Below, piece after piece: positions 8,518 through 18,846 of a DNA stretch of 64,000 nucleotides. Position numbers and translations under genes: made by a program. Position 1 is the stretch's first letter, and the number at the start of each line of letters is the position of its first letter. Where the stretch lies: contig OZ231126.1 of assembly GCA_965153355.1 (NCBI GenBank), positions 99,696,001 through 99,760,000 of the forward strand. Reading direction: 5' to 3'. The notes beneath the pieces are model-generated. The model was not told the DNA's origin. It saw only the letters and a program-made list of their open reading frames with translations, and ran no database searches. This stretch comes from Flaccisagitta enflata. Its lineage: Eukaryota > Chaetognatha > Sagittoidea > Aphragmophora.

Positions 8518-10393
8518 TCGTCGTTGTTGAGCATGAGCGTGAAGAATGCCTCGTAGTTGATGTCAGACGAGAAGGATCCGACGTCGTCGTCGACGTTGGC
8601 TTCAGACGCTCTCTGCAACGGCTCGTCGACTTGACCGACCACTTGCGGAATGGTGTTCGATTCGCCGATGACGTCGATGACGCGTTGAGCATCGCGACTT
8701 CTCGCCAATGAGGGAGGGTCGGCATCCATCGCTCTTCTTGCCGCCGCAACTTGATTCCTGACCGTGTCGACGCGACGAGTGGCTTCGTTGACGCGTGGAT
8801 TGGCGTTCCGACGGACCAGTGGAGGTAAGCTTCTTGCTCGACCGTTGTGGTTGTCACACTGATGACGTCGTTGATTCACTTGACGACCAGATTGGTTACC
8901 CGCAGCATCACGACGGCCTTGACAATCAGCGCGACCACCACCAGCGTCATGACGAATCTGACGACCTACTTGGACACCGTTGTGAAGCAAAGGTACTGAA
9001 GGCCGATTACCCTGACGGTTAGATGAATGGTTACGCTGCTCACGGACGTCCGACTGACCGCCCTGCCCTTGACGACTGCCGCGCTGCGCGTTACCACGAC
9101 CCCCTTGACGACCGGAAGCTGACACTCTGACTATAGGAAAATCTCTTGCGTCAAAATTTTGGCGTGGCCAATATGAATAACCCCCGTTGTTACCTTGATC
9201 CCCGTTGACAGGGCGGCGTGAAGAAGGTTGGAAGCTGGCGTCATTGCGGCCACGATGGAGACTCTCTCTTCCGGTGGGTCGTCCTTGCTGGGTGTAGTAG
9301 TGGCGATGGACTGGATGGGAATGATTCACTGACCCATCAGCCCGAGAACCGTAGACGTCAAAACGGACATTTCCGCTGTGTCGACCGGATAAATAACCCC
9401 TTGTGATGTTGAGCTGTCGATCAAAAGCGCGTCGCTGCTGCGGTGCGTCCCCTTGCCTCAAATTCATGTTGTTGAAGGAGAACCGATGCTGACGCGTGAA
9501 ACTGGCTGCATCTTCTACGTCGCTAATATACGCCGACGTCAATTCGCGGACGCATGCATCGAACTCTGTCGTCAAATTCTCCAACGCCGCCTTCGCCGTA
9601 TCCCACAGACGTTGGATTTCTCGCCTATTCGCCTCCAAAGCGTTGAGCTCTACCATCATCGCCCCTCTCTCCGTCCTCAACCTTTGAAGTTCGTTGACGC
9701 AATCACGTGGAACTTCCGGCGTCGCCTCGCTGTCGGCCTCGGCCATCGCATGTATGATGGCGGGTGAAGTACCTTCGTCGATGGCCCCAGACGTGAACAA
9801 ATGACGAATGGATCGAGCGATATCACTTGAAGACACTTCCCTCGACGGCATCCCCAAGTTGGTCGTCGACGCCTCGGTATAGTCGGCGTCGACGGTCTCG
9901 AGCGACGGCATGGACGTAGAGACAGATGCGTCGTCGTTGAATGGCGCCAACACGCTGCTATTAGCGATGATGACCTCCACCGGATTGCGGCTTCTTGCAC
10001 CCGTCGACGCCCCCACATCGGCGCCCGTGGCGCCCGTCGCGCTCGACGAAGCTTCAACGACGACGTCACCGGCGACGCTAGGTTCCGCATGACCGCCATC
10101 GCAATGCTCCGCGCACTTAGGATCGTTTAAGTAGACGGGGCTGACGTGCTCAGCCCGAAATCTTTGCCTGCATGTCGGACAAGAGTGGACTCGTCCGGAA
10201 CGCATCAACGATTGAAGACACGACGCGTGAAAAGGATGACCGCATCTGATCATTTGGAACTCGTGTGTCTCTGAACGGCGTTTACAAATCGCGCACAATT
10301 CGGTGACTTGACACATGATGACGTCGGTCTTGAAATCACGTCGGACTTTAGAACGAGGTAAAAAAATCGAGTTGCGTGGAATGAATCTTTCTT
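8514..10393 (-). CDS. RING-H2 / coiled-coil / Arg-Gly-rich protein inside the retrotransposon
   Basis: The frame has 600 residues from the first ATG (10316-10314, A at -3), or 631 if started in exon 1. Counting from that ATG, a RING-H2 finger sits at the very N-terminus: C8-x2-C11-x13-C25-x-H27-x2-H30-x2-C33-x12-C46-x2-C49, with the CP-x-C end usual in E3 ubiquitin ligases. A Ser/Thr/Asp-rich spacer is followed by a coiled coil at about 205-270, a basic Arg/Gly/Gln/Asn-rich region at about 315-520 that looks suited to binding RNA, and an acidic C-terminus. RING then coiled coil recalls TRIM proteins, but I see no B-box. Probable role: a ubiquitin ligase or RNA-binding scaffold acting with Gag. 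It lies between the LTR and gag on the same strand, which argues that the element owns it. A captured host gene is the alternative origin. Confidence 0.85.
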
Positions 10394-11485
10394 CTGCAAT
10401 GAACACGTAAAAAAATATATGGGATAAATTTTAGTTCAATTCATCACATTTTCTTTCTGACTTTTCATTCACCTCCATCTTTTCTTTTTTGTTTTATGGG
10501 GAAAAAATCTATTCTTGAATTGCAGTCGCGAATGGAAAGACGAAGAAAAAAAAAACCCCGCTTGACTTAATATTTCTTCTTACACCTTTTATGCTTTTAA
10601 GCCACTTCATATTTCAAACTTAGACTTGCGGACATCAATATATTTCAAAAAATGAAATAAAATTCGAATGCATCACTGCAGCTGTAGCATGAATATATCT
10701 GCCTTTACTAACAAATGACATCGCTCTATTGACAAAATCAAACAGATGACATTAACAACTTTCAAAATATGAATAAAAGGCGACTTATAAAATGACTTTC
10801 AAGTCGATGATTAACTGCCGTCGAAATAAATCAATTTCACTTTCTTTAATTTTTCTCTTAAATTCTGAGAAAATGAAGTTTTAAAATGAAATTCGACTTC
10901 TTCCTTTTTCAATGGAATATTCGAATGACGATACAATTATTTTTTCTTTCTTCTTTTGTTTTTCTCTCTTCACCTTAACATTCACTAGTTAAGAGTGATG
11001 AACAAAATTTGAATTATTTCATTATTGACGGACTTTACTGTTTCATTCAACTCTCATTTCTTTTCACTGTCGGACTTAACAGACTGAAAATGATTGAATT
11101 CACAGTGCGCGTTTATTTCTTATTCCTTAAGAAACGACGAAATAAAATGACGATTTTAAGACTTTTTCCGTCTTAGAAGAAATGAATGGGAGAGAATTAT
11201 GAATATCGTAATGAACAGTCGAACTGCAATTTGCTTGCTCCTTTCACTAAATTCTGGTCGGAGCAATCTCTCTCGGCCAGTTTTTCATAACAATATCCCC
11301 CTCTTCCCCCTTCTCACCAGAATGGCGCCGTGTGAAGGTGACCTTCGATCGACTGGCGACGATTCTGAGAACTTCCACTCTCTCTCTATCCACGACGGTG
11401 GGTTGGTCCGTCGGACTACAATGAAACATTTCAAGGAGAGAGCGAACGGACGAAAACCACCTCCCAGGCTTGTCTACAAACTTAC
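10394..11485 (-). other. Predicted intron 1 (1092 bp)
   Basis: Donor GCG|GTAAGT at 11485; acceptor with a T-rich tract and TTGCAG ending at 10394. It is A/T-rich with no long frame on the coding strand, apart from the 84-codon read-in from exon 1. Donor and acceptor are both phase 1, so exon 1 joins the RING frame correctly. Confidence 0.6.
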
Positions 11486-11501
11486 CGCTTTCAGTGAACA
11501 T
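11486..11501 (-). CDS. Predicted first coding exon (MFTES) of the RING protein
   Basis: ATG at 11501-11499, five codons and one extra base before GTAAGT. Spliced to 10393 it continues as E-E-R-F of the RING frame. Start context is weak (T at -3), and an overlapping ATG at 11511 opens only six codons, so the ATG at 10316 may be the main start and intron 1 may lie in the 5' untranslated region. Without splicing, the same ATG reads on for 84 codons to 11247. Confidence 0.45.
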
Positions 11502-11940
11502 CCAAACCCATGAACACTAACTCGGAAAGAAAACCTGAGAGTCAATTTACTATGCGATTATTTATATTTCTCTCCATGGTGAATCGTTAATTATTATTGC
11601 TAATACCTTAATAATTCCTCTCAATGGAAACATAGTAAAGTGTAAAGACGTGCTTACATGAATGGTACCTTTCATGCTCGCTAACCGATCGCGGCCTTGC
11701 CTTGCTGATTGCACTCACGCATTTCTTTTCCTCACTGTGTGAAATTTAATAAACTCACTTTTGCGATAACCTTCTACTTCATTTGGCCGATTGAAGTTTG
11801 AGGGACAATGAGCCGCGATCGCCGATCGATTTCGCCCAAGTTTGAAGTTGTTGGTAGCCGTGTCCGATGGGAAAGCGTAATCGACCGATAAAACTTGACC
11901 GACCGTCCCTTCTGGAAACGAAAATTAAAAGTTGAAATAC
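11486..11940 (-). other. Untranslated leader of the retrotransposon
   Basis: Follows the primer site. It contains other splice-like signals (a GTGAGT near 11760 and a CTCTCAG near 11540), so the leader may itself be spliced. It should also carry the packaging signal, which cannot be recognised by eye. Confidence 0.5.
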
Positions 11941-11941
11941 G

Positions 11942-11954
11942 ACCGCTGCCACCA
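11942..11954 (-). promoter_or_regulatory. Primer-binding site for tRNA-Leu
   Basis: The minus strand reads TGGTGGCAGCGGT directly after the LTR's terminal CA. This is complementary to the 3' end of animal tRNA-Leu of the UAG/AAG type (...ACCGCTGCCA plus CCA). Minus-strand cDNA synthesis would start here. Confidence 0.8.
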
Positions 11955-12260
11955 TGTCAAGACGAGGAATGTTTCCATTCCCAGCCTTGAGTAAGTGACC
12001 GGCTTAATTCTGTCTCTCTGGCTAGAAATCAGAATCATATTCTATCTCGCCAAGCTAAGAATTAATGTGAGGGGGGGGGTGTAGGTGAGACGTAAGAGAC
12101 TAAAATCCTTTTCAGTCCTTCTACCGTTCTGGTTTGTCATAGGAAAGTAGCCCTTAAGAAGGGAAAATGGGAGGAGGAGGAAAAGGTTATTATTCCTAAT
12201 AATCCTTGAGTTCTGATCAATAAAGGAATAATGACCATTCTGCTCTCATATTCCTCGACA
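11955..12260 (-). repeat. 5' LTR of the retrotransposon (about 306 bp)
   Basis: On the minus strand it begins TGTCGAGGAAT and ends ATTCCTCGTCTTGACA, giving TG...CA ends and a short inverted repeat, and it abuts the primer site. The outer limit at 12260 is inferred from the TG and the inverted repeat, because there is no second LTR to compare. A TATAAAAG sequence on the minus strand near 12300-12308 lies just outside this limit, so the LTR may start further out. Confidence 0.6.
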
Positions 12261-12811
12261 CAACGGATGTCGAGGAGGCAAGGTACTAGCAAATTTGATC
12301 TTTTATAAGGGGGCTTTGTCTGTTTGTTTGTTTGTTTGTTTTTTGCCAGGGTGGGAAATCAAAAGAAACAGAAGAACTAAAATTTTTACATCCATTACGG
12401 GCAATTTCCAATATTGTTGGGTCCGTGATAGGGGGATGTGACTGTATTTTCTTTTTTGACATCGGATCTGTCCCTCCGTCCGAAGGTCTGTCTATCTTTC
12501 TTGTATTTTCTTTTGATTCTTATAAGTAGCCCCCAAGCGCATCGGTTAAAACTTGTATTAGTGTATCTCTAATTTGGTTACTGGTTAGTAAAAACGTGGT
12601 TTTATTGACATATACGGACAATAGAGTGCTGGTGAACTCTTCAGTTGAACAGCTTCCTCTGCCAGTGCCAAGAGCTTTTCAAGATACAGGTTGAACTTGA
12701 GACGTCGGAGTTTTCGGCCTAAGATTATTCTGCCTCGTGAATAATTCAACAAGTGAATCCTTTACTGCCTTTACTTTCTTTACTTTCTTTTGCTTCCTTC
12801 CATTTTATCTT
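12261..12811. other. No gene seen
   Basis: A hairpin-forming CCTCGACA/TGTCGAGG pair lies at 12253-12276, and a short TTTG run near 12316-12340. Otherwise unremarkable. Confidence 0.4.
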
Positions 12812-13290
12812 TTTGGGCAGCGGCCCCGAAGGGGACGAAGTCCTGTAGAACACAGGGTGACTTTTGTTCATCATTCCGTCCGTTCGTCCATGCGTCCGTG
12901 CGTCCCCCCCAGGCCCTCTCAGGCCTGAAATCTGCCCTCTCAGGCCTGAAATTTACCCTCTCAGGCCTGAAATCTGCCCTCTCAGGCCTTGAATCTGCCC
13001 TCTCAGGCCTGAAATCTGCCCTCACAGATTCAAGGCCTGAGAGGGCAGAGTTCAGGCCTGAGAGGGTAAATTTCAGGCCTGAGAGGGCAGATTTTGGGCC
13101 TGAGAGGGCCCAAGGGAACGGACGGATGGACGGATGGACGGACGGAATGACAAACGAAAGTCTCCCTATCTTCTACAGGACTTCGTCCCCTTTGGGGCCG
13201 CTGCCCTGCTTCCTCTCACTCCATTTCACAATCACGCAAAGCAGGGCAACGGGTATCGCTGACCACATATTGCCCTTGGGCGACCTGTTT
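12812..13290. mobile_element. Foldback family D, copy 1
   Basis: Family definition: two inverted arms, outer end GGGCAGCGGCCCC then GTCCTGTAGAACACAGGG and CGTC/GACG units, face each other across a minisatellite. In this copy the core is a 21-bp unit (AGGCCTGAAATCTGCCCTCTC type) running inward on both sides of about 13027, so nearly the whole element is one palindrome. The right arm is followed by a second hairpin (CCCTGCTT...AAGCAGGG) and a tail CATATTGCCCTTGGGCGACC. No coding capacity; the class of transposon is unknown. Confidence 0.7.
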
Positions 13291-13404
13291 TTTTCTCTCG
13301 GCGTTATAAAATTTTTGCCGTCATTGCATGGACTCACTGCTGAGCCTCTTTTCCGGCTCAGCCTCTAAGCTCATTGTTTCTCCTACCTTCCTACTTTAGA
13401 TATA

Positions 13405-13868
13405 TTTTGGGCGGCGGCCCCAAAGGGCCGATGTCCTGTAGGACACAGGGGGGAATTTCAAGAGGTCCGTCCGTCCTTCCGTCCACCCCCCCCCCCTTGA
13501 CCATCGGGCCTCAAGTCTGCACTCTCAGGGCTGATTTTGGCCTTCTGAGCTCTCAAATTAGCCCTTTCAGACCTGATTTTAGCCCTTGAGAGCTCAAATC
13601 AGCTCTCCACACCTTTTATATGCCCTCAATACCTCAAATCCGCCCTCCATGCCTAAAATCAGCTCTTTAGGCCACGAATTTGTCCTCTCTGCCTCAAGCC
13701 TACCCCCCAAACCTCAAATCTGCTCTTTTGGACTAAATTCTGCCCTCCAGACTTTAAATCCGCCTTCAATGACCTCTATCTGTCTTCTCAGACATCATAT
13801 ACCTCAGGACGTCTCGAAATTCACCCCTGTGTCCTACAGGACATTAGCCATTTGGGGCCGCGGCCCTT
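13405..13868. mobile_element. Foldback family D, copy 2 (variant arms)
   Basis: Arms GGGCGGCGGCCCCAAAGGG and GTCCTGTAGGACACAGGG face a degenerate core of roughly 20-bp units (CCTCAAATCTGCCCTC type). It follows copy 1 by about 115 bp. Confidence 0.65.
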
Positions 13869-13887
13869 CTCTCACTCCACTACTTCT

Positions 13888-14020
13888 GGTATGGATATGC
13901 AAGTTATTGTGGATGCTGGTATTTGGGCCGGGCTGGGCTGGGCTTTAGTTTTGATCTGGCTTGCATGATCTGACACGTATGGATCTCGCCAGTATGAAAT
14001 CGCAGGTTATTGTGGATGCC
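13888..14020. repeat. Direct duplication of about 40 bp, about 95 bp apart
   Basis: GTTATTGTGGATGC followed by GGTATTTGG or GGGATTTAG occurs at about 13900 and 13995, with matching flanks. Confidence 0.5.
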
Positions 14021-14142
14021 GGGATTTAGCTGGGGGGGGGGGGTGAGGGGGGGAATGAAGTACAAATTTTCGTTTATGTGAAAGCATTGTTCATCGGTCT
14101 TTACGGGGTTGCTGCCCAGGAATAAGTCCTTTTATTCGGGGA

Positions 14143-14281
14143 CTTGCGATTGAATAAGAGGCTTCATCCATTCGTCTTACCGTCCATCCGCCTGTCCACC
14201 TGTTTGTCCGTTCATCCATCCATCCGACCGTCCATCCGTCCATCCATCTATCCATCCATCCATCTATCCAAAAACGCTTTG

Positions 14282-14346
<65 letters not shown>

Positions 14347-14441
14347 TATGTGTAAGGCGTAGAAGGGGTTGTGGAAGGGTGTTGTACGCTCCTGTCCACC
14401 CATCCGCGATGATATTTCACCCGCGATACTTGTTTTCATAG
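14143..14441 (-). mobile_element. Family A element (copy 1), expanded by a GT array
   Basis: Family definition, read from the outer left: ACAAGGCCGGATACACGGC, then a part with TCGCGGACGG and TTGGGCAGG, then CGGA/GACG tandem units, then a right end GTGTAGAGTCGCG-n4-CGCGAC-TAAAAA that forms a hairpin. This diverged copy, in reverse, has AATAAGAGGCTT, CATC/CGTC units, a GT array at 14283-14351 and CCTGTCCACCCATCCGC. Confidence 0.45.
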
Positions 14442-14667
14442 ACACGCACGATACATCAACCTTGGATTGGCCCAGAATAACGTGTTGTTGCTAATCCCTG
14501 TTTCATCACCTATCATCATGGGGTTAAACCTCTTTGCCTATCTCCAGTCTTCCTCTCATCCTTCCTTCACCAGTAAGCCTAAGCCTAGTCTCAAAGTCAG
14601 TGATTTTCAAGGCCGGAGAGACTCAAGCTTCCGAAAATCGCATTTACATAATCGAGCTAAGACGCAG

Positions 14668-14904
<237 letters not shown>

Positions 14905-14929
14905 AAGTGTAATAGTCGCAAAAGCGTTA

Positions 14930-15709
14930 CATGGTCAGCGGTACCCGATGCCCCTATGTTGGTAAATGTAAAGATGAGACGGTGAGAGGGGCTGCGGCCC
15001 CGGAGGTGCCGATGACCTATGATTCCACATAGGGCAATTTTCTCCAGTTTCCACTTTCTGTTTGTTGACCAATGGGTCTAATTTGAGGTCTGAGATGCCA
15101 GATTTGGGGTCTTAGGGGCCTCATTTGAGGCCAGAGCTGAAATGAGTGATTTGTGCTTGGGTGGAGGGGACTTGGACAAATGAAGGTTTGAGAAGCTGAT
15201 TTTGGGGGCTAAGATGTCTGATTATGAGTCTTGAAGGTCTGATTTAGGGAATATGAGGCCTGCTTTTTGGCTGGAGAGCCCAGATTTGGGGTCTGAGAGG
15301 CTTGACTGGGGGTCTGAAAGGCTTGCATTGAGGTTTGAGAGGCTACATTTTGGATCTGAGGCTTCATTTTGGATCTGAGGCTTGATTTGGGATCTGAGAG
15401 GCCTAATTTGTGGTCTAGGAGGTCCAATCTAGGGTCTCAAAGGCCTAATTTGAGGTCTGAGAGGCTTAATTTGAGGCCAAGAAAGCCTGATTTTGGGTCT
15501 TAGAGTCCTGATTTTGGGTCTGAGAGGCCTGATTAGAGGTCAGGGAGGCTTAATTTGGGCTGATATAGGCTTGATTTTAGGCCTGAGAAGCCTGGTTTGA
15601 AGTTTTGGGGGGGGGGGACGGACAGACGGACAGACAGACACACGGAAACCGGAGAAAATTGCCCTATGTGGAATCATAGGTCATCGGCCCCTCCGGGGCC
15701 GCTGCCCAA
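14930..15709. mobile_element. Foldback family D, copy 3 (long minisatellite core)
   Basis: Left arm GGGGCTGCGGCCCCGGAGG then CCTATGATTCCACATAGGG; the right arm at 15650-15709 is its mirror image. The core (15070-15600) is about 25 degenerate units of 20-21 bp of the GAGGTCTGAGAGGCCTGATT type. Confidence 0.65.
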
Positions 15710-15868
15710 CAAAAACAGGACAGCGACAGGGACAGGGGCAGACACAAGGGGCGTAGATGAGGGTTAAAGACAGACAAATATGACGAAAAGATAGAGGGAC
15801 CGAAACGAGTAATTACAACGAGGTTATGATAGACAGACAGAGACAGAAAGTGAAAATTTTAGCAGTCA

Positions 15869-16120
15869 TTGCGTAGAGTCAGCAAGAATTCACGAAAAAC
15901 GAAAAACGATTATGGATTCGAGTTAGAAAATGTAATTGCAGAGTTGCAAAATTCATCACCATTTTGCGAAATTACAAATGGTGAACCTCTTGACATGAAG
16001 CTTTCTGACCTCAATGATTTCACGCGGTTTCACACTGGGCAAATGTCACGGTTCCACAGCATGCTTGAGGGCCCGACTTTCTGCCAATCTACGTTGGCTC
16101 AAGCTTCAGATACAGCATAA
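15869..16120 (+). CDS. Possible small protein, unrecognised
   Basis: An 83-codon frame of ordinary composition (no simple repeat), ending TAA, with AATAAA a few bases later. It has no match I know and no splice or promoter context. It stands out only because most frames here are microsatellite shadows; chance is quite possible. Confidence 0.2.
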   Translation: MRRVSKNSRKTKNDYGFELENVIAELQNSSPFCEITNGEPLDMKLSDLNDFTRFHTGQMSRFHSMLEGPTFCQSTLAQASDTA

Positions 16121-16618
16121 TAAACGAATTAAATGGTTCAAAGACATTCATAACTACCCAGTGTACAATTTCAAACCATTTTTTTTGACCCTCCCTACCC
16201 TTAGGGGGTCTAAAAATTTGTTCATAGGGCTCTTTTAGGCGTGTCTCCATTCTGTCTCCTATGAGAAATAGCAAGCAAAACCAATCAAAGAATGTTGCAT
16301 CTTATGATATCATGAGTTTTGATCAACTAGTATTAATTTCACTGGATACACACAAAAAATTCAACTCAATACTCAATCTAAAAGTTGTCAAAAAGTGGTA
16401 TAAAAATCAAATTTACCCCTTCTCGATTTTCTTCCTTTTTTTCTCTCAAGATTGAATGTTATGATATTCATTTTTTTTAACCTCATTTATCTTAAACATT
16501 AAGCATTTTTCTTCTTGCAATTCGATGGACAACTACTTGAAGGACATTCCCTTCCATTTTCATCTTATTGGCTCGATCCTACGCAGAGAAATGGTTTTTT
16601 TCTTGGAGCGCCGAGAGA

Positions 16619-16766
16619 AAACAAGGCCGGATACACGGCAATCCAGTCGCGGACGGTTTGGCAGGAGCAGTAATGCAAAAACCGATCGCAATTTAGAAAT
16701 GTGACGGACCGACGGACGGACGGACCGACACGGCAAGGTGTAGAGTCGCGTGTCCGCGACTAAAAA
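16619..16766 (+). mobile_element. Family A, copy 2 (compact, near full length)
   Basis: Both ends are present, with six CGGA/CCGA units between and the hairpin GTCGCG-TGTC-CGCGAC at the right. It abuts a family D arm with one or two bases between. Confidence 0.65.
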
Positions 16767-16767
16767 C

Positions 16768-16955
16768 AGGTCGCCCAAGGGCAATATGTGGTCAGCGATA
16801 CCCGCTGCCCTGCTTTGCGTGATTGTGAAATGGAGTGAGAGGAAGCAGGGCAGCGGCGCCGAAGGGGACGAAGTCCTGTAGAAGACAGGGGGACTTTCGT
16901 TTGTCATTCCGTCCGTCCATCCGTCCATCCATCCGTTCCCCCCAGGCCCTCTCAG
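16768..16955 (+). mobile_element. Foldback family D, single arm (copy 4)
   Basis: Reads inward from the outer tail CAGGTCGCCCAAGGGC through CCCTGCTT...AAGCAGGG, the GGGCAGCGGC arm and CCGTC/CATC units to the first AGGCCCTCTCAG unit, then stops. The second arm is missing. Confidence 0.6.
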
Positions 16956-17542
16956 ACAGATTCATAGATTGTCCTTCATGTCTTCATGATCAAGAAATTC
17001 TTTGGGGTAATCAGTGTTGGGAAATCAAGTTAGTAGCCTTTTAACTCTTTTCAGCCTCTGACGTTTATTCAGTCAAATATTTTCTCTCTAGACAAGCAAG
17101 TGTATGTTGTGATAGATGGCACAAAACAACTGCTCAATTCATACCTCAATTTTCAAAAGTGACAAGCAATCTTCAAACTGCTCTCAATTCTAAACGCTTT
17201 GAGCTACCAGAATGGGATTGGACTCAAATGAAAGATTTTTTGAAGCCGTTTCTGAATCTCACCAATTTTTCTTATCTATCTTTAACCAAATTGTAGTTAT
17301 TGATGTTTATAGGTGAACGAAGACTTTTGTTCTAGGTAGTAATTAACAAATTAACACAACTTATCACTAACTTATAACAAGTTTAATAATTGATTACAAA
17401 ATCGCACAATCACATACTCAAATAGCTTTGAAATTGACTAAATAGGGTAAAATCAAAAAAAGATATTACCGACGGATCGGCGGACGTGTGGACGGACCGA
17501 CAGAACGATGGACCGATTGACCGACCAAGACTCAAAAATGAA
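16956..17542. other. No gene; one copy of a shared internal box
   Basis: 17197-17248 carries CTTTGAGCTA...GGGATTGGACTCAAATGAAA, a box also found inside several foldback elements (see findings). The rest is A/T-rich without features. Confidence 0.4.
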
Positions 17543-17688
17543 AAACACGGCCAGACAGTCGCGGATGGTTAGGCTAGGGCAGTTATGCAAAAACCGCTCG
17601 CAATTCAGAAATGTTATGGACGGATTGACAGACCGACAGACAGATCGACACGGCAGGGTGTAGAGTCACGTGTCCGCAACTGAAAAGA
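17543..17688 (+). mobile_element. Family A, copy 3 (diverged)
   Basis: ACACGGCCAGACAGTCGCGG at the left and GGTGTAGAGTCACGTGTCCG at the right, with GACCGACAGA units inside. The hairpin stem has mutated. Confidence 0.55.
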
Positions 17689-17864
17689 AGATAACGTCGG
17701 CGTTCCTCAATCCATTAAGCCATTTCTTTATTTCATCTCCCTTCCAATTGTGTTGTTTACCCTCCAATTCATTTTGTCTTTGCCATTAGATGATGTGAAT
17801 ATCTATATCTATTGGATATTAAATATTTTTTCTCATCATTTTCACCAGCGCGCAATTCGTTGGT

Positions 17865-17865
17865 T

Positions 17866-17936
<71 letters not shown>

Positions 17937-17937
17937 G
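17865..17937. repeat. (GTC)n trinucleotide repeat
   Basis: About 24 units, pure. Confidence 0.95.
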
Positions 17938-18204
17938 GACCTTGTTTGTTCATTCGTTCATTCTTTCGTTCGTTCGTTCGTGGCGATTTGTTGGTCGTAA
18001 AGAGATCTCGCCGGTGGTAATTTGCTCTCAATTAAGCTTTACTGCTCTCCTGACTGACTCTGAAATGTCTGGCTTTACTGCTCTCCTGACTGGTTCTTGG
18101 ATGTCTGGCTTTTTTCGTGGAAATGTTTTTTTTTTTACACAGAAACATCCCCCTCCACACACATATACAGAGAAAAAATGGACTTATGGACTGTTTGGAA
18201 ACAC

Positions 18205-18425
<221 letters not shown>

Positions 18426-18644
18426 TCAATTCAGGAATGTGAGGGAGGGACAGACGAACTGATGGACGGACGGATGGAAAGAGGGACTACTGCTTAAAAT
18501 TCGACATTTTGCGATTTCTTTTCGAATTTTGATTAGACAATTCCCATGAGCATCGGATAAGTACGGACGAACGGACGGATCATTCGAACGGTGATAAAAC
18601 ATATGAGTATGCAAACGGACAGAGCAACAGGCAGAAGGATCATA

Positions 18645-18700
18645 ATCATCATTATATCATCACCATCATTATCATCATCTTCATCGTCTTCGTCATTGTA

Positions 18701-18757
<57 letters not shown>

Positions 18758-18846
18758 ACCATCACCATCACCATCACTATCCCTATCACTATCACTATCA
18801 CTATCACCATCACTATCACTGTCACCATCAGTGATAATGATGATGG
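18645..18846. repeat. (ATC/GTC)n compound repeat
   Basis: CATCGTCATCGTC units, then CATCAC and CACTAT variants. Confidence 0.9.

Larger units (their letters stand above)
1033..12260 (-). mobile_element. Ty3/gypsy-type LTR retrotransposon with an extra RING-H2 frame
   Basis: Order on the minus strand: LTR, tRNA-Leu primer site, leader, RING frame, gag, pol. The PR-RT-RNase H-IN order in pol and the Gag capsid type place it in the Ty3/gypsy superfamily. All catalytic motifs are present and no frame is broken, so the copy looks young. It is long for the superfamily because of the 1.9-kb RING exon and two introns. Only the 5' LTR is visible; the sequence left of 1033 shows no second copy, so the 3' end is either deleted around 915-1030 or lies outside the window. 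Exon parts are G/C-richer than the A/T-rich parts I infer to be introns. Confidence 0.9.

Noticed and set aside
8514-10406. RING frame starting at the GTG at 10406
   Set aside because: The bases at 10394-10406 look like a splice acceptor (T-rich tract then TTGCAG), and an ATG in good context exists at 10316; a GTG start is unlikely in a eukaryote.
11955-12260. A TATA box inside the assigned LTR
   Set aside because: The only good TATAAAAG on the minus strand lies near 12300, outside the TG-bounded LTR; I could not tell which limit is right without a second LTR.
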